A stretch of 64,000 nucleotides of DNA from Macrobrachium rosenbergii. Taxonomy: Eukaryota; Arthropoda; Malacostraca; Decapoda; Palaemonidae. The translations under genes and the position numbers were made by a program. The DNA is taken from positions 33,035,037 to 33,099,036 of the forward strand of contig NC_089777.1 of the NCBI RefSeq assembly GCF_040412425.1, written 5' to 3'. Every line of letters starts with the position of its first letter. Position 1 is the stretch's first letter. The notes beneath the pieces are model-generated. The model did no database searches. It was not told where the DNA came from and was given only the letters and a program-made list of their open reading frames with translations. This document shows positions 39,666 through 53,178 of the stretch, in pieces.

Positions 39666-40703
39666 CATTGTTTTAGCATTTAAGGGTGTAAATTATTACT
39701 ATTTCTTGTTATGATGTTTAAGTAAAGGGATCGACAAGAGTACACTGTAGTTCCGAAATAATTTTTCATTTGTTTGTGAAGATAGTAAACAACGAAAGAA
39801 ACTGCTTTGGTCTGTATAAATGAAAATGGCGAAGAAAAAAGGGGTTATCCTTACGGTATTGGTTAACGGCAAGGCTTCGGCAACATGGATACTACCACAA
39901 ACCGAAAAACTTGTGCAAACGACTCAAACCAGCTCAGACTGCACGTCAGCACATCCAGGACAAAATGTTCAAAGCGTACAAAATATTTAGTTTTATTTGG
40001 CAATTTAAGAAATCCATCGCACTCTCCTGTAAATTATCCATCTGTCTTTGTACATACTCGTATATTCTTATGTTTAGGAATTAATATCAAATACTTCTAC
40101 GTTTTACCTGCCATTTAGGCCGTAGGCCTAACATCCAAAACAACGTAAGGCGTTATGTTTATGGTATTTGCTGTCATTATTTTATGTCTTACGTAACCCC
40201 AAGGGGCTGGTACTAAACATGGCGCCCAGTTTGCACGTAAACGTGCTTACGCCTAAATGACTTACGGCCGAAGCGACCCGAACTCTAAGAAAGGATTACA
40301 ATATAGCCCTATGGAACTCTCAGGCGTGGACAGTAAACTTATTTTTAGTCTATTTTTCATTTTTGTGTGTGGGGGAATTTGAAAAAAAAAAGACCCTCCT
40401 CTGCCTTTCAGTAGCCATCTCCTGCAAAATATATTATGGTTATTTTAAATTTGTCCTAAACTATAATTTAACTTATATCCATGCTATATACCATACTTAA
40501 CATTGTTGCGGTTCTGTCATGCTTTGTATAGTTATGTTTGATTGACTGCTTGAATAATGAATAATCCGTGTATAGAATTAATGTGGGGTTTGTGCGATCT
40601 TTTTTCTTAGAGAAGGCGATATTAAATAGTCAATCAGGAAGTTATTAATTTTTAAATGTGTATACGAGGAAAACAAGCACCGAAGTGATTGGTTTGTTTC
40701 CTC
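39666..40703. other. Non-coding interval
   Basis: No ORF with coding character. GGTACTAAACATGGCG near 40210 resembles a block inside the Merlin MITEs (AGTACTAAACACGGCG at 59335), perhaps a degraded fragment. Confidence 0.35.
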
Positions 40704-40711
40704 ATTGTCGC

Positions 40712-41159
40712 CAGTGGCGTAGCCGGCATTCCATCAGTGGTGGTGCCTAGGTGGGGCCAAGGAATTTTTTTTTGGGGGGGACCAAAGAAAATAACACAAA
40801 ACTAATGTACCAGTCCTGCAATTAGTAAGATATACTATTCTCGAATGTATTTATCCATGTGAATGAAGGAAATAATAGTGTTAGTAATTAGTAAACCCGT
40901 ATTTGAAATGATAGAGCTTGATTTTCAATTAATTTTCAACTCTTACCATATGCAAATGTATCAAATACTGTAATGTAAATTTCCTCACAACCTTATATTC
41001 AACACTAGCCTAATTTCTACTATCAAGTTTTAATTTTCAACTACAGTAGCTGCAGAAGGAATTTCAACTGGGGGGCCTGAGGGGGGGGCCCGAGCATCTG
41101 ACTGGGGGGACACGGGTCCCCCTGGCGCGCCACCCCCCCCCCTCATAGCGATGGCACTG
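40712..41159. mobile_element. hAT-type MITE with 8-bp target duplication
   Basis: Terminal inverted repeats CAGTGGCGTAGC and GCGATGGCACTG (complement CAGTGCCATCGC) are flanked by ATTGTCGC (40704-40711) and GTTGTCGC (41160-41167), a 7/8 match. hAT elements are known to make 8-bp duplications and often begin CAG. It is 448 bp with no transposase; its right part is very G- and C-rich. Confidence 0.82.
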
Positions 41160-41690
41160 GTTGTCGCATTGGTTTAACAGTGTAGTAATTTCTACATTGT
41201 CTGCAGACACAAGTCTGTTTCCAACCCGTTCAGCTTAAGTGAACTAAGTACTGACTTTATTACTAACTAGAAATGCGTAGGTTATTTTACCCATATAAAG
41301 CACGGTCTATGATTAATTTTACACGTCTGAAAATGAGACGTGAAAAAATGCCCCCCGCTTGAGAGATTCCACAATTTATTTCGTTTCCGCAGCTAGAGTG
41401 TAGTTAATATTCCTTTCTCACATTCCTTGTATAGTTAGACAAAAACTCGAAATTAATCATATTGAAAGTGTATACATATAAACTGGATAGGTAGATAGGT
41501 ATCTAATGTGTCAATGTAACGCCAAATATATTGTATGGTTTGCGCGTTTTTGTCCCAACAAAAGAGCGCAATATCGCAATGGATTACAAATAACAAGAAA
41601 AAGCTGTCAGATCTGTTATTGAAATAGTGGGTTTTTCTTGTTCAACAACTCGCAAAACGTTTATCTAAAACATATGATGATTAAGGGTAA

Positions 41691-41936
41691 CCCCGTAGGA
41701 GGGGGGTTAGTGCCGTCAGTGCCCCTCATGTAGGCATTACTTAGGGATCTTTGCAGCGTCCCTTCGGCCCCTAGCTGCAACTGCTTTCATATTCTCTTTC
41801 TTCCATCTTACTGTCCACCTTCTCCTAACAATTGATTCATAGTGCAACTGTGAGGGTTTTGTCAATTTCCGTTTCAGCGCTGAATGGCCTTAGTTGCCCC
41901 AGTGTTTGGCATGTATGCCTAAATCTGTATAAGTCT
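41691..41936 (+). mobile_element. SINE-like element (SINE2), copy 2, with target duplication
   Basis: A perfect 14-bp direct repeat ATGATTAAGGGTAA flanks it (41677-41690 and 41937-41950). It shares GCCGTCAGTGC, CTTTGCAGCG and CGGCCCCTAGCTGCAAC with copy 1 but lacks the CACGTGGTGCAC block and the ATTCA-rich tail. Confidence 0.92.
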
Positions 41937-41950
41937 ATGATTAAGGGTAA

Positions 41951-43530
41951 AGATGTCAGCAGATTTTCAGACACTAAATGAACCACATTAGTATTATGCG
42001 GGAAGTCATAGCAGAAGCGTTAATCATTATTAACCATGAGAATTTTCACACAAACACTCTTGCAAAATGTTGTGACGACCCTTGTCGATTTTAGGCAGGA
42101 AGTGTAGCGATAGAATCTGTCTTCGGAATTCCCCAATTTAAAAAGATTGCAGCCTCATCAAAATAAAACTTCCTCAACTTCATTGACAAAAGAAACAAAA
42201 GAAAAATAAGACGGGACCGTGAAAAAGGACATGAAAACGCGAGACAAGTGATCCGTGTCATTCCTATTGAAAGGAAACAGGGGAAGGTCAACTTGAATGG
42301 ATAATAGGTCTAAAGAAATCCTTCCACTTTAAGGAAAATATTTGTACACAAAATGCCGAACTATTTTTTTTTTTTTTAACCTGAGGTTCGTCAGTGTCCT
42401 GGTAAAAATGTTACTTAAGGAAAACTTGTTTTTGAAAATTATTATATACACGTCTCACTTTGGGGGAGCTATTTGTACGACACAACGCTTAGTTTCTGAA
42501 TTTATTTATTTCTTTTAGTTCTTTTACGAATCTCTTAGATATCAAATACTTGATTTAGAGCCCATCTGAAAATATAAAATAATTCATCTCTCGAAAATAA
42601 AGTATTTGAAATTTCTCTACATTTTTTATGCCTCTGAAACCTCAACAAATGGAGAATTTTCCTTCAATTTAGTTTATTTAGTTTCCTAGGAAACTGTCAG
42701 TTAAAAGAAATAATAAATATTTATTTATTTTGAAATAATTAGTCTCTTGTTTGCGAGGCAGAGACCAAAAAGTTTTTATTTCTGGTCTCATTTCATTTGA
42801 GGTTTTGTATAGGTAATGAATTCGACATTTTCTGAAGCAAGAAATGTCGCTTAAGTACTTATGTAACCATAAAGTCAACAATGACGGTAATGTAAGAGAG
42901 GGTCGAAGGATATGACATATAGTCATGTGGGGAGAGATGACCCTTGGCTGGACTGAGCTATGTGATAGTCTCTTTATCATAACCATCCAGAGACCTGGCG
43001 TTTAATTCCCATGTCTGAGTTGTCAGTCAGTTCCTATGGTATTTTTTTCTCTTAAGCCACCTTCTCATATGGGAAACTGTTTATTGTTGTGAAGATAACA
43101 ATTCGTAAGTGAGTGTTAAATCGTAATTTTTTATTAGATATGTATCTAGATGTCGTTTCAGTGGTTAATCTAAGACAATTGGTTGATAATTTTCTTTTAA
43201 GATGTATATAACCCTCGTATGACATTGTGAGGCCACTGTACTTGAGGATACTCTGTTGTGCTCCCCCCCCCCTACCCTCCTAGGCCCTAGGTGCTGTCCA
43301 ACTTCTTAACTTAAAATCGCTCAAAATTTTCCTTGGCAAAACCTTTGGGCAAGTTGCCATAGAGTCTGAAACGTTGAAATAATGTTAATAACAACTCGTA
43401 TTTTAATGTATTGACCTGCTGTTTATGAAAAGCGCGTCCTCCATGCTTTGAAGAGGAAAGTTATCTGTACATGACAAAGTTTGATGGGAGCGTCCACGCG
43501 TATCCTCATTTCTGCTCTTAGGTAAAATGG
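41951..43530. other. Non-coding interval
   Basis: About 1.6 kb without a credible ORF. Minus-strand frames at 42091-42291 and 42678-42986 show no recognisable domain. Confidence 0.4.
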
Positions 43531-43531
43531 C

Positions 43532-43606
<75 letters not shown>
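43531..43606. repeat. (AAT)n microsatellite
   Basis: About 25 uninterrupted AAT triplets. Confidence 0.97.
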
Positions 43607-43608
<2 letters not shown>

Positions 43609-43943
43609 CTTGCTTTAAATTAATTTTCGGTAACTTTCCTGATCTAAGGACTAAGGTCGTTTTTGGGTTATCGACACTCTTATATCTTCATTGGGAAACA
43701 GAGCATAACAAGAAGGCGTTTTGTAAACGTGTAAGTCAGAATAAAAAAAAGTGTGGATATGCACGGAATATGAAAGTGTCATAAATATAAAAGGGAGCAG
43801 GTCTGTAGATACAGCACCATCGGCTTCAGAGAAGTCTATGCGCCGCATGTCACTCTAATACTAGAAAATAACGATATCATTAGTCAGTGACACGTTACGT
43901 GAGGGATTCGCTAACATCTGCCGATAATCAATTAGTGGCAGTG

Positions 43944-44033
<90 letters not shown>
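43944..44033. repeat. (AT)n microsatellite
   Basis: About 44 uninterrupted AT dinucleotides; an (AG)n run follows at 44104-44133. Confidence 0.97.
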
Positions 44034-44037
<4 letters not shown>

Positions 44038-44102
44038 TAAACTGCAGCATTCCAGAACAAAATTGCCTGTAGTGGGATGATATCAGGAAATATGAGTTTG
44101 GA

Positions 44103-45989
<1,887 letters not shown>

Positions 45990-46486
45990 TGCTGTGAATG
46001 ACAGTTAAATGAGAGAATTGAACTTGATCCCTCAAGCAGGATTTGCACGCGTCTTCCGAGTTGAAAGCATGAGCTTTACCAACACCACAACGGGAAAGAT
46101 CTTTTCTTTTCTTATCCTGTCCAGATGTCAGTGCCGCATTATGTGCCTACCTGCTGTTTCATCTTGAGTATAACTTTCTCAAGAAAGCTCTCCCGCACGT
46201 CAGTACTGATTGCAGTATAACATATAAAATACATGTTTTATATGTATTTTAATTTATACAAAATGTGTGTATGTATATGGCTCATAAGACTCTTCCCTTT
46301 GGAGGAGGATGTGACATCAAAGGGTATACTGTAGGTGTCAGGTTTTCAAATCGTATTTAGGGATGAAGTCACTAGCCAATCTGCGCTTTCTTATCTTAAT
46401 CCCTAGTTGGGGCCATCGTTTTTTAATGAGCCTTTTCCAGGTGTTAATAATAATACATCTTGTTTTTTTCCCTGTCGTACCCGTAG

Positions 46487-46775
46487 GGGGTTAGCCCTAT
46501 CAGTGTACCTCACGTGGTGCACTGTAGTCATTACTTAAGGTTCTTTGCAGCGTTCTTTCGGCCCCTAGCTGCAACCCCCTTTTTTTAATATTTTACTATA
46601 CCTCCGTTTATATTCCTTTACTTCCATCTTACTTTCCACCCTCCCGTAGCATTTGTTTCATAGTGCCACTACGAGGTTTCCCTCCTTTTTCAAACCTCCT
46701 TAACTCTCAGTTCTCCTCTCTGCGCTGAATGACCTCATGGGTCCCAGTCCTTGGCCTAAATCTTATATTCCAACA
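46487..46775 (+). mobile_element. SINE-like element (SINE2), copy 3, degenerate
   Basis: Retains CACGTGGTGCACTGTAG, TTCTTTGCAGCG and CGGCCCCTAGCTGCAACCCC. No target duplication could be seen. Confidence 0.85.
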
Positions 46776-47039
46776 ACCCCTTGCATCTACTGCTTTGTCC
46801 CTGGTGTCTTTTAGAATACATTTGCCCAACTTCTCTTAGATCTCCTTCGTGTCCCTGGGACTTCCATTTCCATAATCTTCCTGCCTGGATTGTTCTCCGT
46901 CCGTCTCGTCTTCCCGGGTTTCGTTGCCCATCTCTTTGCTAGGTTCAGTTTTTACTAATCTCTTCTGTACTGCGGCAACCATTCGCCTTTGATAGATGCA
47001 GGGTTGGTAGTCCAGTCATAATAAATATATTTAATATAA
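46776..47039. other. Non-coding interval
   Basis: Pyrimidine-rich sequence without an ORF or recognised repeat. Confidence 0.4.
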
Positions 47040-47172
47040 CAAACGTACAATGTGTATATATGTATGTATGTATGAATATTATTTAACATATATATATACA
47101 TATATACAGTATATACAATTTCATTTATAATATATATGCATTTATAATATAATACACACACATATATATGTA

Positions 47173-47227
<55 letters not shown>

Positions 47228-47250
47228 CTGTTTTTATGCATATGAATATG

Positions 47251-47301
<51 letters not shown>

Positions 47302-47400
47302 TATTATATATAATATATATATAACCATCTGTTATATAATATTTTGTATATACAAATATAAATATATTATATATACACATTTATATATACATATGTGTAT
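47040..47400. repeat. (AT)n-rich cluster
   Basis: Several AT runs (about 47180-47224 and 47255-47296) with ATGCATATG and TATAATATA interruptions. Confidence 0.93.
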
Positions 47401-47492
47401 ATTAGCTGAAGCCACTGGGAAAGTTCAAATTGAAAGACAGAGTGCAAGTACTTTCTTTCCAATTTGAACTTTCCCAGTGGCTTTCAGCTAAT
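47400..47492. repeat. Strong hairpin, about 37-bp stem
   Basis: ATTAGCTGAAGCCACTGGGA at 47400 is inverted at 47470-47492 (CCCAGTGGCTTTCAGCTAAT). The stem continues through AAAGTTCAAATTG/CAATTTGAACTTT, with a loop of about 20 bases and (AT)n on both sides. Confidence 0.95.
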
Positions 47493-47545
47493 AAACAAAA
47501 TCACGCGATTACTTTTGTGATTTCTTATATATGTATATATATATG

Positions 47546-48837
<1,292 letters not shown>

Positions 48838-49122
48838 GTTCCTCGATGGACAAGTCGGTAGAGTTCTCGGCTAGTATTCTGCTAGGCCCGAGTTCGAGTC
48901 TCCGCCCGGCCAGTGAAGAATTAGAGGAATTTATTTCTGGTGATAGAAATTAATTTCTCGGTGTAATGTGGTTGGGATTCTACAATAAGCTGTACGTCCC
49001 GTTGCTAGGTAACCAGTTGGTTCTTAGCCACGTAAAATACGTCTAATCCTTCGGGCCAGCCCTAGGAGAGTTGTTAATCAGCTCAGTGGTCTGGTTAAAC
49101 TAAGATATACTTAACTTTTTTT
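48838..49122 (+). mobile_element. tRNA-derived SINE (SINE1), copy 3
   Basis: An A-box-like TGGACAAGTCGG (48847-48858, one mismatch to the consensus) and a B-box GTTCGAGTC (48892-48900) at tRNA-like spacing are followed by the family body and a CTTAAC tail. The flanks share only ATGAAAA, so the duplication is uncertain. Confidence 0.9.
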
Positions 49123-49850
49123 ATTATGAAAAGATAAACACCTTGTGGGTTTATCTAAAACTTAATGTCAGTACCATTGTGATGAAATGCCCAAGTTGAA
49201 AGTTCTTTGGCAGCTGCAATGTCAACTGATACGCTTCGTCCAGGTAAAACAATCGGCTCTAACAGACAAATAAAAAGCAGCCCGCGTCATGTACCGAATG
49301 GGGACGAAGGACCTCCGAAAATAGTCTAGGAGTTTCAAGATTATTCAGATAACATGTTCGACTGTCACTAAAAAAAAAAATGGCAAGTCATAATGGCCTT
49401 CAAATCATGACAGTATAGAGCTAGAGGGAGGATGAGAACCTTGACCAATGTGTGTTATATCGAGTGTTCTTTATCAGATATGTTTATGTACGCCTGTGTG
49501 CATGCGCGTGAAGTGTTGAAATAATATTAACTAAAACGTGTGGAGAATGTGTTAAGATTTTACACGAGACTTTGCCCAAAAGTTACTTGTCAAAAGTGCT
49601 TTGATTTGCAAATGTGTAAAGAATAACACATAGCTTATATCATAGTTAGATGTACAGTTATAGTCTGCAAGAGAATGAATGTGCAGTTATAGTCTACAGG
49701 AAAATGAATGTATAGTAATGGTATACAGAAGCATGAATAAGGTAGTAAATAGGATTAAGAGAGGAAGCATAGGGGCAAGTCAAATAGATGAGTGAATGTT
49801 AAAGAGTACTTTGTGGGTGGGGTGGGGGTTGGGGGATAAGTTGTTACTTG
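49123..49850. other. Non-coding interval
   Basis: No credible ORF. A short imperfect triplication around GTACAGTTATAGTCT/GTGCAGTTATAGTCT lies at about 49650-49725. Confidence 0.45.
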
Positions 49851-50955
49851 GAAGTAAACTTAAAGGAAGTTTAGTAAAGCGGTATTTACCGAGGTTCAGA
49901 CTGCGCAAATAAACTAAACTTTTGCTATAAAATTTATCACCACTAACATCACTTTCACCAACATTGCTAGAAGCAGACATACAATGGCTGCCTTGCGCTT
50001 CCTCTAGGACTTTCTAGGCTAAGGGATGTATATCACTGTTTTGTACTATATCTCTGTTGTTTACTTAAATTTTCTACTGGCTTTCCATGTTTATATTTAA
50101 GGCATGAGTGATTTTGGTGGGGATACTCAAGACGACTGATTGTGTAAAATTGGGACGGCAGTTGAAATTGTCAACTTTGTAGTGGCGTACAGAGTCGTTC
50201 CATTTGACTTAGGGTATTGGATTCAAAATTGCCTTCAACAATTATTTTACGAGACTTGAACTTACGTTTTAATTCGTATGGCAGTATCCTAAAGCTCATT
50301 TTGTTAATGAAACCTCATTCTTTGGAAAGGTGTGAGGTTCAAGAAGACAGGTCTGCGTTTGACTGATTTATTTCGTTGTTGTTTCAGATTTAGCTGGCCT
50401 TGTGCCAGCACGGGGTCTTGCTCCTAGAGCAGCCCGTAAGATTTATTTCTCGGAAACCAGGTATACATTGAGGAATGCGGACGGAAGGGAAGTGACCGGC
50501 CTGCGGATTCCCATGTCACGCATTTGGACAAGAATTTGCGTTTGTTAGATGACATATAAATGAGAACAATTTGCGTTACAATAAGCGTACAAAGTAGTTA
50601 CATACATCGGTGGAAAGGCCGGACAATAATGCGTATGAAGAGATACATAAAAAATATGAAATAATAACGGGTAATATACATGGCGTGATTAATGCAGAAA
50701 TGAAGAGGTGACTGACGCCTTTACAAAGGTCTTCTAAAAACTTTTTTTCGCCTATTGAATATCAAGTGAAAAGTTGCAAATTGAGCGATCGATGTTTGTT
50801 GTCGGCGATATTTTACCCTAAGTGCTAGAATGTGCTAGTTGGTTTTCTAGCAATGTTGGTGAAAGTGGTGATAAATTTTATGGCAAAAGTTTAGTTTAGT
50901 TGCGCAGCCTGAACCTCGGTAAATACCGCGTTACTGAACTTAAGTTTCATTAAAG
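49851..50955. repeat. Large inverted repeat, arms about 125 bp, spacer about 860 bp
   Basis: The left arm 49851-49977 (GGTATTTACCGAGGTTCAG, ATCACTTTCACCAACATTG) is inverted at 50838-50955 (CAATGTTGGTGAAAGTGGTG, CTGAACCTCGGTAAATACC). The spacer has no ORF. It could be a non-autonomous DNA transposon with long inverted ends; no target duplication was resolved. Confidence 0.85.
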
Positions 50956-50965
50956 AAAGAATCCT

Positions 50966-51430
50966 GCCATCATGAAAGTTATATAACATAAGTACATCAT
51001 TACATAACACGAAAATGATGTAAACATACGGTATTCTTTTGAGGAAGCTAGAGTTAAAAGGAAAGTTAAAAGCCAGAGATCAGCTGACGAACATAAACAA
51101 ACACTTGCTCTCGTAATTGAAACTCCCTTACAGACAATAATATTAAATCGGAAGTAATTGTTTTTTTTGTATATCAGATATGTATAAAATATTGTGATAT
51201 TAAATACTGATTACATATCAAAATCCTGAATTCACATTTAAATAAAAAACTACTACCCGACACTGTGAACAAATCTTCCCCTCGGCAACAATACTAGTCG
51301 AGAGTCACGTTAATCCTGCAAAAATATTTTGTTTTATATGGCGAAGAAAACATCTTGCCGTCATAAATCACAGGTATATAACATAATTCCATCGTTACGT
51401 AACGTGAACATGATGAAAACATGCGGAATT
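50966..51430. repeat. Pair of diverged direct repeats, about 75 bp each
   Basis: 50966-51036 and 51354-51430 share TATATAACATAA, ATC(A/G)TTAC(A/G)TAAC and ATGAT(G)AAAACATGCGG-like blocks in the same order. No ORF lies between. Confidence 0.6.
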
Positions 51431-51847
51431 CGAGTACATAAAATTCATAAAATTGTCAACCATGGCAGCAATAGAAGCACGAATACGTCAGCTGCATAGA
51501 AGGAATAGGAATATATTTTTACGTGAAGTGGATAGAAGTCGCTCTTTGCTTTTGGTTTTACGTTACTACAGTTCTTATCGTAACGTATGTTCATTAGTTA
51601 ACAGGTCGTAATGTAGGGTTTCAGTTGTTTGATACTCATGTCCACAGATGGCGTCCTTTAGGTTTGTTGTTTAAGATCCTTGGTGGTTAGTCGCGTTTGC
51701 TGAAGTGAGGTTTCTGAGAAGGGTATTGATTTCCGATTTTTCGGACTCTGGAAGCTTCCCAAAACAGGATCTTAGTGTAAGTACATAATCTAGTTAATGT
51801 TTATTCTTAGTAACCTGGGTAAATCTAAACAAAAGCTCTGCACGGAT
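51431..51847. other. Non-coding interval
   Basis: No ORF. CTTAGTGTAAGTA near 51771-51783 is donor-like but isolated. Confidence 0.35.
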
Positions 51848-51855
51848 TATTACCT

Positions 51856-52378
51856 GGTAATTCAAAGCCGGCTGTCCGCGTGAGCTAGACTGTGGCAATT
51901 GGCGTTTTTCTATGTTATTTTACTTGCTTTACAAGAATTTAAAGTAAATTTTGTCGCCTGGTTGTAACTAAACTGTGATTGACCTTTGAAGACTACACGA
52001 CTTGAATTACCTAACGCAAGGTAGGTCTAAGCCGGCATTCCGCGGCAAGCCCGCCCCCCCACCTCCATAGCTAATACGGCAAAATTGTAACCAGTAAACA
52101 CCTCTAGGGTACGTTATGTTGGTATTTTTAGGGGTGTTCACTGGTTACAATTTTGCCGTATTAGCTATGGAGGGGTGGGGGGCTTGCCGCTGAATGCTGG
52201 CTTAGACCTACCCTGCGTTAGGCAATTCAAGTCGCGTAGTCTTGAAAGGTCAATGACAGCTTAGTTACAGCTGGCCGACAAAATATTACTTTAAATTCTT
52301 GTAAAGCAAGTAAAATAACATAGTAAAATGTCAACTGCCATAGTCTAGCTCACCGTGGACAGCTGGTTTAGAATTACC
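51856..52378. mobile_element. Merlin-type fold-back MITE (arms about 250 bp)
   Basis: Two arms (51856-52110 and about 52130-52378) are inverted copies around a spacer of about 20 bases, so the whole element is one hairpin. The ends GGTAATTC and GAATTACC match the Merlin elements to the right. Flanks TTATTACCT and TTATTAACCT look like a target duplication with a 1-base indel. Outer parts carry the Merlin family terminal sequence (GCCGGCTGTCCGCG, TTTACTTGCTTTACAAG). Confidence 0.88.
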
Positions 52379-52396
52379 GTTATTAACCTCCTATCT

Positions 52397-52850
52397 ACCC
52401 AACATGGTTGGGGACTCTTTGGGGACACGTTAGGAGAAAGACTGGACCGCTGTGATATGTAATGGTTCTGCGCATGCGCAAGTCATTAAGGAGCTAGGCT
52501 ATAGGCTATGTTTAAGAAGGGATTGGCTAAGAAAACCTATTACAAAAGGAACTATACTAACCTAACATATGCTAACCTAACCTAACCTAACCTTGCAGGC
52601 CATGTAACTTCTGCCCCCCTGATCCCTCAGTGAAGGAAACTCCACTTTTTACCAAAAGTTCCACAAAAACATTGCGCATACACAATAGCTTTCCAGGATG
52701 ACCAGCATACAACTTCTGAGGTTGATTGCAGGTTAGTTACAGTCGACCAACAAAAAATAAGGGTAAATTCTTGATAAGCAACCATAGTACTGTAGGAAAA
52801 ATCAAATTCCAAAGTAATACCCCGTACAGAGCTGTTACTTTGCTCTATGA
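52397..52850 (+). mobile_element. Truncated Merlin-type MITE fragment with (CCTAA)n run
   Basis: Matches the reverse complement of 6590-7010. A short run of CTAACCTAACCTAACC at 52571-52600 has the arthropod telomere unit, but it lies where the other copy has only one or two units, so it grew inside the transposon. Confidence 0.75.
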
Positions 52851-53178
52851 TAACTTTTGTGGCTTGGGTAGATCTAAGCCAGCTTTTTCTATAGAACTTT
52901 ACTTGCTGAACAAGAATTTAAAGTAATATTTTGTCGGTCGGTTGTAATTAAGCTGTAAATTACCTTAGAACTGTAGCCGACGGTAAGGGGGACCGGTTGG
53001 GAATCTGGGTCCTGGGTGGTTAAAACACTTTCGAGAATAGCTAACAGTGAGGGGGACCGGTTGGGAATCCGGGGTTCTGGGTTGGGTAAATAACTTGGGA
53101 AAAGGTTTGGGCAACTTATTGTTGTATTTCCAGTCATATATGTCATTTGGAACACGAAAAACAAGCGTAAAAATAAGG

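Noticed and set aside
48838..48912. Possible functional tRNA gene (A- and B-box-like sequences)
   Set aside because: The cloverleaf stems do not pair well, and the sequence continues into a conserved SINE body found at two other sites with target duplications.
52556..52605. Interstitial telomere as a scar of chromosome fusion
   Set aside because: The CCTAA units sit inside a MITE whose sibling copy carries the same block with fewer units.
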